From contig NZ_NPJA01000016.1 in the NCBI RefSeq assembly GCF_002251295.1, positions 1 through 64,000 on the forward strand: a stretch of DNA of 64,000 bases, given 5' to 3'. This DNA comes from Prevotella sp. P5-50 (GTDB taxonomy: Bacteria > Bacteroidota > Bacteroidia > Bacteroidales > Bacteroidaceae). Positions 16,762-25,411 of this stretch are shown here, piece after piece. Under the pieces are notes generated by a model. It searched no databases. It saw only the letters and a list, made by a program, of their open reading frames with translations, and was not told the DNA's origin. Numbering within the stretch: position 1 is the first letter of the stretch; the number at the start of each line of letters is the position of its first letter. Position numbers and translations under genes: made by a program.

Positions 16762-17439
16762 ATGTACACGTATAAATATCCTCATCCTGCGGTCACTACT
16801 GACTGCGTTGTCTTCGGCTTCGATGGAAATTCACTCAGCCTCCTTCTTATCAAAAGAGGTATTGAGCCATATAAAGGAACATGGGCTTTGCCTGGCGGTT
16901 TCATGAACATGGATGAAACTGCAGAGCAGGGTGCTTTCCGTGAGCTTCAGGAAGAAACAGGTGTCAAGGACATCTACATCGAGCAGCTTCAAGCATTCAC
17001 TGGAGTTGACCGTGATCCACGTGAAAGAGTGCTGACTATTGCATTCTTGGCTTTCGTACGCCAAGAAAAGTATGAGGTTATTGCTGGTGATGATGCAGCA
17101 CAGGCTCAATGGTTCCCGATTTCAGAACTTCCTGAACTTGCTTTTGACCATAAGGAGATTATCCGTGTTGCATTGGAAAAACTTCGTTGGAAGATTACTT
17201 ATGAGCCTTTGGCATTCCGTCTTCTTAACAAGACTTTCACAATGACACAAGTTCAGACAATCTATGAGGTAGTGCTTGGTCAGACCTTTGACCGTCGTAA
17301 CTTCCATAAGAAAATGACAGCTCTCGGCTACATTGTTCCTACGGATCAGCAGATTCGGAATAACGGTCGCCCTGGTACTCTCTACACATTTGATGAAGAG
17401 AAGTACCGTGAACAAATAGAGAACAGAAACGCATTTTGA
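16762..17439 (+). CDS. NrtR-like Nudix transcriptional regulator
   Basis: A 225-residue protein from the chosen start MYTYKYPHPAVTTDC; longer upstream extensions would run through the operators and are rejected. Residues 1-145 form a Nudix domain with an intact box (G46, E52, R60-E61, E64-E65, G67). Residues 150-225 form a winged helix (TYEPLAFRLLNKTFTMTQVQTIYE ... HKKMTALGYIV) as in NrtR regulators of NAD metabolism, which sense ADP-ribose or related ligands. Since the catalytic box is intact, it may also hydrolyse its ligand. It likely represses the divergent vWA/macro-like and glycohydrolase genes and itself. Confidence 0.85.
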   Translation: MYTYKYPHPAVTTDCVVFGFDGNSLSLLLIKRGIEPYKGTWALPGGFMNMDETAEQGAFRELQEETGVKDIYIEQLQAFTGVDRDPRERVLTIAFLAFVRQEKYEVIAGDDAAQAQWFPISELPELAFDHKEIIRVALEKLRWKITYEPLAFRLLNKTFTMTQVQTIYEVVLGQTFDRRNFHKKMTALGYIVPTDQQIRNNGRPGTLYTFDEEKYREQIENRNAF

Positions 17440-17441
17440 TG

Positions 17442-17475
17442 AAATAAGGAGGATGAAAAAACATTGTCCTTATTT
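17442..17475. terminator. Convergent bidirectional terminator
   Basis: AAATAAGGA (17442-17450) and TCCTTATTT (17467-17475) form a perfect 9-base stem with a 16-base loop between the ends of the NrtR-like and metallophosphoesterase genes. A/T runs flank it on both sides. Confidence 0.6.
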
Positions 17476-18191
17476 TATATTCTTATTGTTTTTATTGAGA
17501 TACATTCACCTTCTATTTCGATTATATTAAAGCCTTCCTCACCTTTCGCTATTTGAAATTTTGGTAATTCTTTATTAAATGCAAAACCAATTGATGGAGC
17601 AGATGAAAATATAGTAGCACCTATCTTGTGTGAGATGGCATAATGACTATGACCGTATAATACTAACTTGACATTGTTTTTTTGTGTTATGTACTGATTG
17701 AAAGAGTCTCTATCTTCTAACAACTTCCTATCTAACCATCCCCCTGGTTCAACAGAAGGATGATGAAATGCGATAATAGTAGGTGCATTATCTTTTGACA
17801 ATTCATTATCAATGTAATCAAGTGTTTCGGAGTTTAACCGTCCACGCCCCATGTTTGGTATTGTCGAATCCAGATTAAGAAGCTTCCACCCATTTATATG
17901 AACTATCTGTTTGAATGAACAATAATTCATTTTTTTAAAGTTTACTATGTTGTCATGATTACCTGGGCAACAAATAGTAGGAATGCCAATACTTTTGAAT
18001 GCATTGTCAATGTATGAATATGACCATTGCGAACCGTCATTTGACAAATCACCTGTAACAATAATACAATCTATATCATCCATTTGGGATATTTGATCTA
18101 TTGCTCTGTCGAAATGAGACTTAGTATCAGTTTCCCATATCTCAGAGCCATACTCGGTGATATGAAGGTCAGACATGTGTATTATCTTCAT
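17475..18191 (-). CDS. Metallophosphoesterase (CpdA-like)
   Basis: A 238-residue calcineurin-like phosphoesterase. All motifs are present: MSDLHIT (D8, H10), VTGDLSNDG, CPGNHDN, IAFHHPS and YGHSHYA. The size and motif spacing resemble cyclic-nucleotide phosphodiesterase CpdA and related nucleotide or sugar-nucleotide phosphatases. It is the last gene of the operon starting at 26831 and overlaps its neighbour by 4 bases. In a cluster with a nucleotide-sugar dehydrogenase and glycosyltransferases it might hydrolyse a nucleotide-linked intermediate, but a signalling nucleotide is equally possible. Confidence 0.85.
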   Translation of the reverse strand: MKIIHMSDLHITEYGSEIWETDTKSHFDRAIDQISQMDDIDCIIVTGDLSNDGSQWSYSYIDNAFKSIGIPTICCPGNHDNIVNFKKMNYCSFKQIVHINGWKLLNLDSTIPNMGRGRLNSETLDYIDNELSKDNAPTIIAFHHPSVEPGGWLDRKLLEDRDSFNQYITQKNNVKLVLYGHSHYAISHKIGATIFSSAPSIGFAFNKELPKFQIAKGEEGFNIIEIEGECISIKTIRI

Positions 18192-19228
18192 AAGCTCAAT
18201 ATTTCACTAACGGCTGTTAAGTTTCCTATTATAAATTTGGGGCATTCTTGGCGATACGATTGCTGTTTGATGCATAAATCCGCAAAATCTTTAGCTGAAA
18301 TATCGATTTCTGCGGAACATATATTCGTGGCATTAAGGCTTTTTAGATTTTGTTCCTGTTCGGCTTTTCTATATGAACATCCGGAAACAAAAGAAATCGC
18401 AGGAATACCCAAATATGCCAACTCACTCAGGGTATTTCTTCCTGATCTTGTAATTACAAGACAGGCTTTAGAATAATACTCTTCAGAATCTATTATTTCC
18501 TTATGTAATTGGACGTTTGTAGGAACGCCACTTGATAATTTCTTGTATATATTATCGCTTGAACATATTATATGCATTGTATAGTCTTTAAGATATGATG
18601 CGGCTTCAACACAAAGTTTAGCCATTTGTATTGTAGATTCAGCGAATTGTGCTCCAACATTTACAGTTCCGCCTCCTAACACACAGTATATGTTTGGTGT
18701 CGGCACATTCTTTATATTGAGAATTTCCTTACGTAGAATTGTGTTTATGGAGATAATTGACTTGTATTTATCTGTTTCAACACCTCTTAATCCATGGACG
18801 ATAGCAAGGTTTGACAAACTATACATAGAAGTGAAGAAATCCATTGCTTCGACATCATTTTGCGGATTATCAACATCTGAAGGATTCAACAAAGAAACAA
18901 TCTTTAGATTAGGATATGATATGCGCAATGAATGTAGGATAAAAGGTTCTCCGTCAATAATTACAATATCTGGGTGAAATTTTTTGATTCTTTGATGAAT
19001 GTATGCACCCATCTTATTCGTAGGCAATAAGCCTATTGAGCAATAATCTAATGGAGTCACATCGCATTCTTTGACATGTCCACGCTTTTCAAGGAAATTC
19101 TGCCCTTGTAGATATGAAATTATTTCTATGTTACAATTATATTCATCTCTTAGTGTTTCAAGTATTGCTGTACCCGAAACAACTCTTCCCAATCCAGGGA
19201 AACCACGTAATATGCCTAATACATTCAT
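18188..19228 (-). CDS. MurG-like (GT28-type) glycosyltransferase
   Basis: A 346-residue protein with a GT-B fold pattern. The N-terminus has the glycine-rich GFPGLGRVVSGTAI loop. The C-terminal half has IYCVLGGGTVNVGA, then the donor-binding ITRSGRNTLSELAYLGIPAISF, which resembles the MurG/GT28 nucleotide-sugar site. It should transfer a sugar from a nucleotide donor; neither donor nor acceptor can be read. It overlaps both neighbours by 4 bases (ATGA-type coupling), so it is made together with the metallophosphoesterase and the GT4-deacetylase fusion. Confidence 0.75.
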   Translation of the reverse strand: MNVLGILRGFPGLGRVVSGTAILETLRDEYNCNIEIISYLQGQNFLEKRGHVKECDVTPLDYCSIGLLPTNKMGAYIHQRIKKFHPDIVIIDGEPFILHSLRISYPNLKIVSLLNPSDVDNPQNDVEAMDFFTSMYSLSNLAIVHGLRGVETDKYKSIISINTILRKEILNIKNVPTPNIYCVLGGGTVNVGAQFAESTIQMAKLCVEAASYLKDYTMHIICSSDNIYKKLSSGVPTNVQLHKEIIDSEEYYSKACLVITRSGRNTLSELAYLGIPAISFVSGCSYRKAEQEQNLKSLNATNICSAEIDISAKDFADLCIKQQSYRQECPKFIIGNLTAVSEILSL

Positions 19229-20991
19229 AATGACAAGATTTTATATATATCATCAAGAGAATAGCGACGTATCATCATTTTATCAACTGACAACTCTGTT
19301 CCTCCCTCATGAAGGGCAAAGCCATAGTCGTAATACTTATTGCAGATCTTTCGTACAAATGGACTGCTTGCTCCATAAGGATAAGCATAAGTTGATACTA
19401 TTCCTACTAATGAACTTAGAATTTGAGATGACTGCGAGAACTCATAATCTAACTCTTTTTCTGTTAGTTGAAGCAGATTTCTATGTGTATGTCCATGTGC
19501 TCCAATTTCCCAACCGCTATCAAATAGTTTTTTTATTCCATCCTCGTTAAGATGCTTGCGTCTTTGCGTATCTTTCCAATTCCAAGAATTATCCTTTCCT
19601 ATTAAATCTGAATTGACAAAGACTGTTGCAGTAAACCCTTTTTGGTTCAAAATCGGTAATACTATCTCAACAAGACTTGCATAACCATCATCGAAAGTAC
19701 AAACAATCCATTTGTCTTTCTCATTAGTTGGTTTCTTCAGATAATCCTTAAATGAACAAATGCCATATCCATTATTGTTGATACGTTCAATAAAGTCTAT
19801 AAATACACTTTCAGGCGTAGTAATTGGATCATGTTCGGAACCCAAAATCTCATGTAATGCAACTGTTAATATACTGCCCTTTCTTTTAGATGGTCTTGTA
19901 TATTCTTTCTTTTCAGATAGTAGCTGCTTCCACATGTTGGTAACAGTTGGTATGTCACATTTTTCGTAAATCAGAGAGTAAGCCTGATTATACATATTCT
20001 CCTTGTTAGCTAAGTTTATCAAGTCATTAAGCTGTGATGCAATCTTGTGTGGCTCAAAGCTATCGAATACAAACTGTGGAAAACGATCCTTCAGTATTTC
20101 GCTTATGAATCCTGTATTTGAGATAAACACAGGTATTCCTGCTGAAATACATTCTCCGACAGAATTACAGAACCCTTCGCATACAGACCCTTGTATGTAG
20201 TAATTCCATGTTTTTTGAATTGCAATGCAGTCCTGTCGGCTCATGTATTTATCAAATATAACATTATCGCTAATTGACAGTTCTTTTGCTATTTTCTGAT
20301 AATTATGAAGTAAGTCATTGTCAATATCGCCAATTACATGAAGTGTCATGTTGATATTAGAAATATCTTTAAATGCCTCTACAACATATAGTAAGTTTGC
20401 GATACCTTTCTTCTCATTAATATGTGACGCAGTACAACCTATTACCAACTTTTCTGTATGAACAGGAAGATTAATTTTGGAACTTATCGGTTCTATTGCA
20501 TTGGGAATGACACTACATATATTTGAAACAGATGGCAATAACTCTAACACGTTGCTAACCATTTCTGAGGACAAACATATTATTCTTGATGCATACAGAC
20601 CAGCCTCTCTTAAATAAAAAGATTCTTGGCAATCCCATTTTGCCATGTTAATATCTGTTCCACGAAGCATCAGATATAAAGGCAAACGCAGGCGTTTTGC
20701 AAGGATGTTAGCATAATATCCATTAAAACTGCCACCAAAGGCAATTATAAGCTCATAACGATTTTCAAGAAATTTTTGAAGATGAGTTTTCAACCTATAT
20801 TCGGATGAAATCTTAGTGCTTAGTGTAGGATTATATCCACCTTTCGCAGTTTGTATAGTATTATCGCATGACGATACTACTGTAACATCATGTCCTAACT
20901 TACTGCCTAATATATCATTGAGTCTGGTACAAGCGAATGACAATCCACCTCCATTCTCGCCATATTCTGATGTGACTATTAGTATCTTCAT
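19225..20991 (-). CDS. GT4 glycosyltransferase / polysaccharide deacetylase fusion
   Basis: A 588-residue two-domain enzyme. Residues 1-365 are a GT4-type glycosyltransferase (N-terminal SEYGENGGG loop; GCTASHINEKKGIANLL; SVCEGFCNSVGECISAGIPVF). Residues 375-588 are a NodB-type polysaccharide deacetylase with TFDDGY (432-437), HGHTH (499-503, metal ligands), and AYPYG. One polypeptide could thus add and then de-N-acetylate an amino sugar. It lies in the middle of the radical SAM/glycosyl operon, overlapping the methyltransferase gene by four bases. No signal peptide or membrane segment is visible, so a cytoplasmic product is expected. Confidence 0.85.
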   Translation of the reverse strand: MKILIVTSEYGENGGGLSFACTRLNDILGSKLGHDVTVVSSCDNTIQTAKGGYNPTLSTKISSEYRLKTHLQKFLENRYELIIAFGGSFNGYYANILAKRLRLPLYLMLRGTDINMAKWDCQESFYLREAGLYASRIICLSSEMVSNVLELLPSVSNICSVIPNAIEPISSKINLPVHTEKLVIGCTASHINEKKGIANLLYVVEAFKDISNINMTLHVIGDIDNDLLHNYQKIAKELSISDNVIFDKYMSRQDCIAIQKTWNYYIQGSVCEGFCNSVGECISAGIPVFISNTGFISEILKDRFPQFVFDSFEPHKIASQLNDLINLANKENMYNQAYSLIYEKCDIPTVTNMWKQLLSEKKEYTRPSKRKGSILTVALHEILGSEHDPITTPESVFIDFIERINNNGYGICSFKDYLKKPTNEKDKWIVCTFDDGYASLVEIVLPILNQKGFTATVFVNSDLIGKDNSWNWKDTQRRKHLNEDGIKKLFDSGWEIGAHGHTHRNLLQLTEKELDYEFSQSSQILSSLVGIVSTYAYPYGASSPFVRKICNKYYDYGFALHEGGTELSVDKMMIRRYSLDDIYKILSL

Positions 20992-21626
20992 GATTTCTCT
21001 ATAAGATATAAAGTTTTACTTTTTTTATTAATTGGATATTGGTATGTTGGCCATGAGGATATTATGCAGTTTGGAAACATCTGCTCTATATCGTGTCGAG
21101 ACAATCTTATAAATTCAGGAAAGCAATCATCTTTTTCTGAATAACTGCTGTCAATGACTTCTAAAATGTATAAATCAGGATATTCAGCCTTTTCGTAATA
21201 TGAGACCAATTTTGACATATATTCTTGTTTGTTTTTGCAGTTGTCAGCATATGAACAGTTTACAAGAACGAGTATGTCTGTTTTAATATTCTGCATTCCG
21301 TATAGCTCAGATCTAATACAGGAACTTATTCCAAATATTTCTGTCAACAGCTCATTTCCAATCTTACATATCTCAGAGTCGCGTTCAAATGCTATAATTT
21401 GCTTAAAGCCATGATATGCAAATATTGACGATACAAATCCAAAACCTGCACCAATCTCCAGCACAGTCTTTGAATTGGAAAGTGTTTTTGCAATATCATA
21501 TACTTTATTCCAATAAAGAGGGTAGGGAAGCGTAGCAAATGCTTTTGTCCATTCATGCCTACTGAAATAAGTATTGTGCGCTGATATATATTCTGCTAAC
21601 AATGTTTGAAGTCGTTCCATAAACAA
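20988..21626 (-). CDS. Class I SAM-dependent methyltransferase
   Basis: A 212-residue protein with a Rossmann methyltransferase motif I (VLEIGAGFGFVSSIF), then IIAFERD (motif II acidic residue) and DILVLVNCSY (motif IV-like). The substrate is unknown. It overlaps the upstream radical SAM gene by 31 bases, so the frames are shared over ten codons and expression is tightly coupled. Confidence 0.8.
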   Translation of the reverse strand: MFMERLQTLLAEYISAHNTYFSRHEWTKAFATLPYPLYWNKVYDIAKTLSNSKTVLEIGAGFGFVSSIFAYHGFKQIIAFERDSEICKIGNELLTEIFGISSCIRSELYGMQNIKTDILVLVNCSYADNCKNKQEYMSKLVSYYEKAEYPDLYILEVIDSSYSEKDDCFPEFIRLSRHDIEQMFPNCIISSWPTYQYPINKKSKTLYLIEKS

Positions 21627-22474
21627 GTCATCTGTTCAATTGCCTTTTCTTTTCCTTCCTGCAAGTTCAGTCGTACATTTGATGATCTTAGAATGCAAGG
21701 CTGAAGGGTAAAATCTGGATGAACCCTGAGTTCACCAAATTCACGACACTCTGTAATATCTTTGTCAAAGCACGGTGAATCGATGTACAATACAACGGTT
21801 TGTTTATCTTCTTTTTCTATTATCCATCTTAGAGCTCCTGTTCCCTTATCTTTTACTTCTATAGATGTTTCTTTGAGCAAAGGATAGATTAGTTCTTTAA
21901 ACTTGTCACTGCCATCTAACCCGATTTGCGGAAGTAGCTTAAGCGGAAGTTGATATTTAATGGCAAAGTTTATCAGATTCTGGATATGTTTCATATCATC
22001 TGACTGAACGACACTGTTTAGACCTATACGAATACCTGCTTTCTTGACTTTCGTAATTTGTTCTATTATATGGGAATAAGATCCCGTACCAGTACTCTTG
22101 TGAAAATCGTCCTTATCCGCATATGGGAACTGGATGTTGAATTTCACACGTGTATTTGCTAAACGATGTATCTGTTCATCTGTTAGTCTTGAAAGATTAG
22201 TCGCGCAGCCTATACCCCATGTTGTATTTTTATCGGCATATTCAATCATATCGACAATTTCGTGGTTTAGGAAAGGCTCGCCACCACTGAAGTGAAGCTC
22301 GGAAATAGGCTGATCTTTCATAAAGTCAACAAAACTGATAAAGTCTGTTAACTTCATTACATCTGCACTATTATCTTTATCTTGTCCTTCATTATGACAG
22401 AAAGGGCAGCGATAATTGCATTTGTTGGTAACAAGTATTCTTAGCTTGTTCCAGAAATCATGTTCTTTCATCAT
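21596..22474 (-). CDS. Radical SAM protein D (MoaA-like core)
   Basis: A 292-residue radical SAM enzyme. The 4Fe-4S ligands are C19-x3-C23-x2-C26 (CNYRCPFC), followed by the SAM-binding LHFSGGEPF motif. The C-terminus has extra cysteines (CFDKDITEC, QPCIL, final HC) that may hold an auxiliary cluster. The sequence resembles the MoaA-type branch, but no molybdenum cofactor genes are near. It is the fourth radical SAM gene of the operon and overlaps both neighbours. Confidence 0.85.
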   Translation of the reverse strand: MMKEHDFWNKLRILVTNKCNYRCPFCHNEGQDKDNSADVMKLTDFISFVDFMKDQPISELHFSGGEPFLNHEIVDMIEYADKNTTWGIGCATNLSRLTDEQIHRLANTRVKFNIQFPYADKDDFHKSTGTGSYSHIIEQITKVKKAGIRIGLNSVVQSDDMKHIQNLINFAIKYQLPLKLLPQIGLDGSDKFKELIYPLLKETSIEVKDKGTGALRWIIEKEDKQTVVLYIDSPCFDKDITECREFGELRVHPDFTLQPCILRSSNVRLNLQEGKEKAIEQMTCLWNDFKHC

Positions 22475-23586
22475 ATGGCAACAACACGAGCATTATAATA
22501 TTTTTCTAATTCAATTCTTGGTTCACCCTGAATATCAACATCGTCAGAATTGTACATTTCGTGAGGCATTATCATGACATCATTTCTTTCAGGATGGAAT
22601 TGTTCCTTAATATCAGCATGGTTCAATAGACCGGCTACAGATACCGAACCACCATACAGATGATTAAGAATAAGGTTCACTTTTACATTTGGGAAGTTCT
22701 TATACGCTTTTCGGAAATAATCATAACCTGATAATGGCGATATGAGATTTACGAAGCATTCTTCAGGCAATTCCTTTATGAATAGTTTCTGCTTTGCAAT
22801 GCGTTCCTCTGCTTCGATAAAGTACTCATTATTTCCTCCTCTAAATACATCCTTTAATATAGGAACTGTAAAAATGACATTAGGATAATGTTCTTTTACC
22901 CATGTTATGCATTCCTCATAACCGTTGATACATGCGGTCGATAATTGTTTTAATCGTGGTTGAGAGGTATCTGTATGTTCCATGCGTCTCACAAGGATTT
23001 GTCTGACTCTTTTGTGTACACCAAGCTCATGGAGCAATTCCAAATCCTTTTTCATTTCATCCAGATTACCTGTAAACATAAGAGTACACTTGTTTAATGG
23101 TGCATATTTCAATAAGCGTAAAGTCCTTTCTCTTTCCGAACGAGGGATGATTGATTCTCGTTGCTCTTGCATGGTGATCAAAGACAAATCAATACCATAG
23201 TTAGGAATACTATTTAGATAATCAAGTTTGTCTATGTCTATATATGCTCCAGTAGTAACTGTAGAAATCTTTTTCGTTGGGAAACGATCAGATGCCATTT
23301 TGATAAAATCGTATATCTTTGGATGAAGGAATGGATCTGTATGTGGTGCAACAAGAACACCAGCTCCAAGTCTTACATAGTTTACGTCAGGCGATATGTA
23401 ATCAAATCCCTTTATGAGATCTTCTTCATCTATCATTGGTATCTTAGGGTATTGACCCAGGTATGAATCGGTATGCACTTTACAGAATACACATCCTATT
23501 CCGCAATACTTACTCAGGATAGGTATATTGCCGAATGTTGCAATTTCCATAGCAAATGCATCAAATTGTTCCTTATTCAAAACCAT
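22471..23586 (-). CDS. Radical SAM protein C with DUF512-like C-terminus
   Basis: A 371-residue protein. Cluster ligands are C28-x3-C32-x2-C35 (CGIGCVFC). The N-terminal half is a radical SAM barrel with an unusual LGAGVLVAPHTDPF in place of the normal GGEP motif. The last about 80 residues (LNHLYGGSVSVAGLLNHADI ... VMIMPHEMYNSDDV) resemble the end of DUF512 Fe-S oxidoreductases. Its substrate is unknown. It lies 2 bases downstream of radical SAM gene B and overlaps gene D by 4 bases. Confidence 0.8.
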   Translation of the reverse strand: MVLNKEQFDAFAMEIATFGNIPILSKYCGIGCVFCKVHTDSYLGQYPKIPMIDEEDLIKGFDYISPDVNYVRLGAGVLVAPHTDPFLHPKIYDFIKMASDRFPTKKISTVTTGAYIDIDKLDYLNSIPNYGIDLSLITMQEQRESIIPRSERERTLRLLKYAPLNKCTLMFTGNLDEMKKDLELLHELGVHKRVRQILVRRMEHTDTSQPRLKQLSTACINGYEECITWVKEHYPNVIFTVPILKDVFRGGNNEYFIEAEERIAKQKLFIKELPEECFVNLISPLSGYDYFRKAYKNFPNVKVNLILNHLYGGSVSVAGLLNHADIKEQFHPERNDVMIMPHEMYNSDDVDIQGEPRIELEKYYNARVVAI

Positions 23587-23588
23587 AT

Positions 23589-24425
23589 TTAGAACGTGTT
23601 ATAATCTTGGTAATCATTACATTTTGAACATAGTGATATACGCTTACCTTCAAGTAGCGATAGTCTAATTTTATCAAATGAACTATCATTCCAGCATTCT
23701 ATTATAGATCTTTCATGTATATTTCCAAAATTTGTGGCATACATAAAATCACTACAACAGAGAAGAATATCTCCTTTATAGGAGAACACAAGCTTTCTGA
23801 AAGGAAAATTGCAGAATCCCAAATCTTCATTAGATTCTTCTTGTGGTATATTCCCTCCATAATTCGGAAGTTGTTCATTCAAACTTCTATATTGAAATGT
23901 GATTTTGGGATTATTGTTGTAAGCCTCATATATTTCTTGAAGTTTACCTGAAAGTTTATATGGATTTTTTTCTCTATCACCTCGATAGTCATTGACATTT
24001 ATATTGTCTAATCCATTTGCAAACAACTGGTCCACCATTTCAACAGTTAACAGCCTACCATTAGTAGTTATATCCATGAAAAGGCGTTGTGACTTATTCT
24101 TAGCATAGCGTATCATATCAACCAGGCGATCTTCAAGCAGGGGCTCATTAGATAGCATTAATGCAACCCTTCCGTTATAGCCAATAGCACACAATTCATC
24201 TATGATTTTGCAATAAGTATTCCAGTCCATTATACCTAACTCTTTTTTGTTGAAAGCATGTGGACAGAAAGGACAATGGTTGTTGCAGTCAGTTCTTGTC
24301 TCTATAAGAACTTGTTTGAATTGTGGAAAACAACCATTCTCCTTATAGAACTTTATGAGGAAGCTTTGGTCAGATTTGTGATCCAAATCCTTTCGTATAT
24401 TTTTATTTCCAACTTGTTGAATCAT
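23589..24425 (-). CDS. Radical SAM/SPASM protein B
   Basis: A 278-residue radical SAM enzyme. Ligands are C47-x3-C51-x2-C54 (CNNHCPFC), with the second conserved region LSNEPLLE. The C-terminus has a SPASM-like cysteine set (FCNFPFRKLV, LLCCSDF, and LCSKCNDY), so one auxiliary Fe-S cluster is likely. SPASM enzymes modify peptides or carbohydrates such as aminoglycoside intermediates; given the glycosyl genes nearby, a sugar substrate is the more natural guess, but no evidence settles it. Confidence 0.85.
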   Translation of the reverse strand: MIQQVGNKNIRKDLDHKSDQSFLIKFYKENGCFPQFKQVLIETRTDCNNHCPFCPHAFNKKELGIMDWNTYCKIIDELCAIGYNGRVALMLSNEPLLEDRLVDMIRYAKNKSQRLFMDITTNGRLLTVEMVDQLFANGLDNINVNDYRGDREKNPYKLSGKLQEIYEAYNNNPKITFQYRSLNEQLPNYGGNIPQEESNEDLGFCNFPFRKLVFSYKGDILLCCSDFMYATNFGNIHERSIIECWNDSSFDKIRLSLLEGKRISLCSKCNDYQDYNTF

Positions 24426-24426
24426 T

Positions 24427-25410
24427 TTATTCCTTTCTTAAAGCAGGTGGCACATAGGATATATATTTATCAAATCCCTCTTGTGTGAGTGGCTTTTCCT
24501 TGATTTTCTTATAATTTGGACAGTGGAAACAAGGAAGTTCCTCTGTACATTCACGTCCTTCAAAAAGAACGTCTATTAGCTTCCTGTAAATGTCACCTTC
24601 TTCCCATTGTGCGATAGATTTATCGAAAGCATTTCCGAGAGTTTTCCATTTGTTAACGCTACAGCCCAGAATATCCCCATTCCAGTTTATTTGTGGACTG
24701 TCGAAACAATGATAGCAGGGTGCTTTGTACTCCTTTTGATACTTTTCCTTATACTCTTTCCTGTCTGCAACACCAAGACCACTTTCTCTTCTGACGAACT
24801 CTTTGTCTTTCACAGGAGAGAAGTCTGAGTAATTCAGTTTCGGATTAAAAGCCATATTATATTTCTTACATAGTTCTTTTACTTTTGGTATCTCATGTTC
24901 GTTATGACCAAAGATAATGAACTGCCAGGACAGTTTTGGGTAATCGCTTCCATACTGCTTCTTGTAATGGTTTAGTCGTTCTATGTTTTTAAGAACCTTT
25001 TCAAGTTGGCCATTAATCCTATACTTAGCGTATGTTTCTTGTGAAGCACCATCAATAGACAGGTTTAGAAACTCAACCTTATATTTCACAAGGAATTCTA
25101 ATGTCAATTCATCAATATGGTTGAAATTTGTTCCATTTCCGCAATACAAAGTTACACCATGCTCGTATGCACACTTTATTATTTGTGCTATCTCGGGGTT
25201 CAAGAAAATCTCTCCCCAGTTTGACATTTCCATTCTTTTGATTTGTGGATTAGTTTCCACAAATTTCAGAAAGTCTGAATACTTTAACTGTCCTTTGCCA
25301 ACTATACCCTTGTGAGTGATTCCCTTAGATGTGGAACATTCAACACAGCGTAATTGGCAAAGTGTAGAGAAGTCTATTGATACTTCATGTATTTTTGGAA
25401 GTCTTATCAT
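24427..25410 (-). CDS. Radical SAM/SPASM protein A
   Basis: A 327-residue radical SAM enzyme with C18-x3-C22-x2-C25 (CQLRCVEC) and the barrel strand RMEMSNWGEIFLNPE in place of the GGEP motif. The C-terminal region carries SPASM-type cysteines (CYHC, GDILGCSVNKW, CTEELPCFHC). It is the first of four consecutive radical SAM genes, one base after the dehydrogenase gene. It is not a close copy of protein B, so the two probably act at different steps or on different positions. Confidence 0.85.
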   Translation of the reverse strand: MIRLPKIHEVSIDFSTLCQLRCVECSTSKGITHKGIVGKGQLKYSDFLKFVETNPQIKRMEMSNWGEIFLNPEIAQIIKCAYEHGVTLYCGNGTNFNHIDELTLEFLVKYKVEFLNLSIDGASQETYAKYRINGQLEKVLKNIERLNHYKKQYGSDYPKLSWQFIIFGHNEHEIPKVKELCKKYNMAFNPKLNYSDFSPVKDKEFVRRESGLGVADRKEYKEKYQKEYKAPCYHCFDSPQINWNGDILGCSVNKWKTLGNAFDKSIAQWEEGDIYRKLIDVLFEGRECTEELPCFHCPNYKKIKEKPLTQEGFDKYISYVPPALRKE

Positions 25411-25411
25411 A

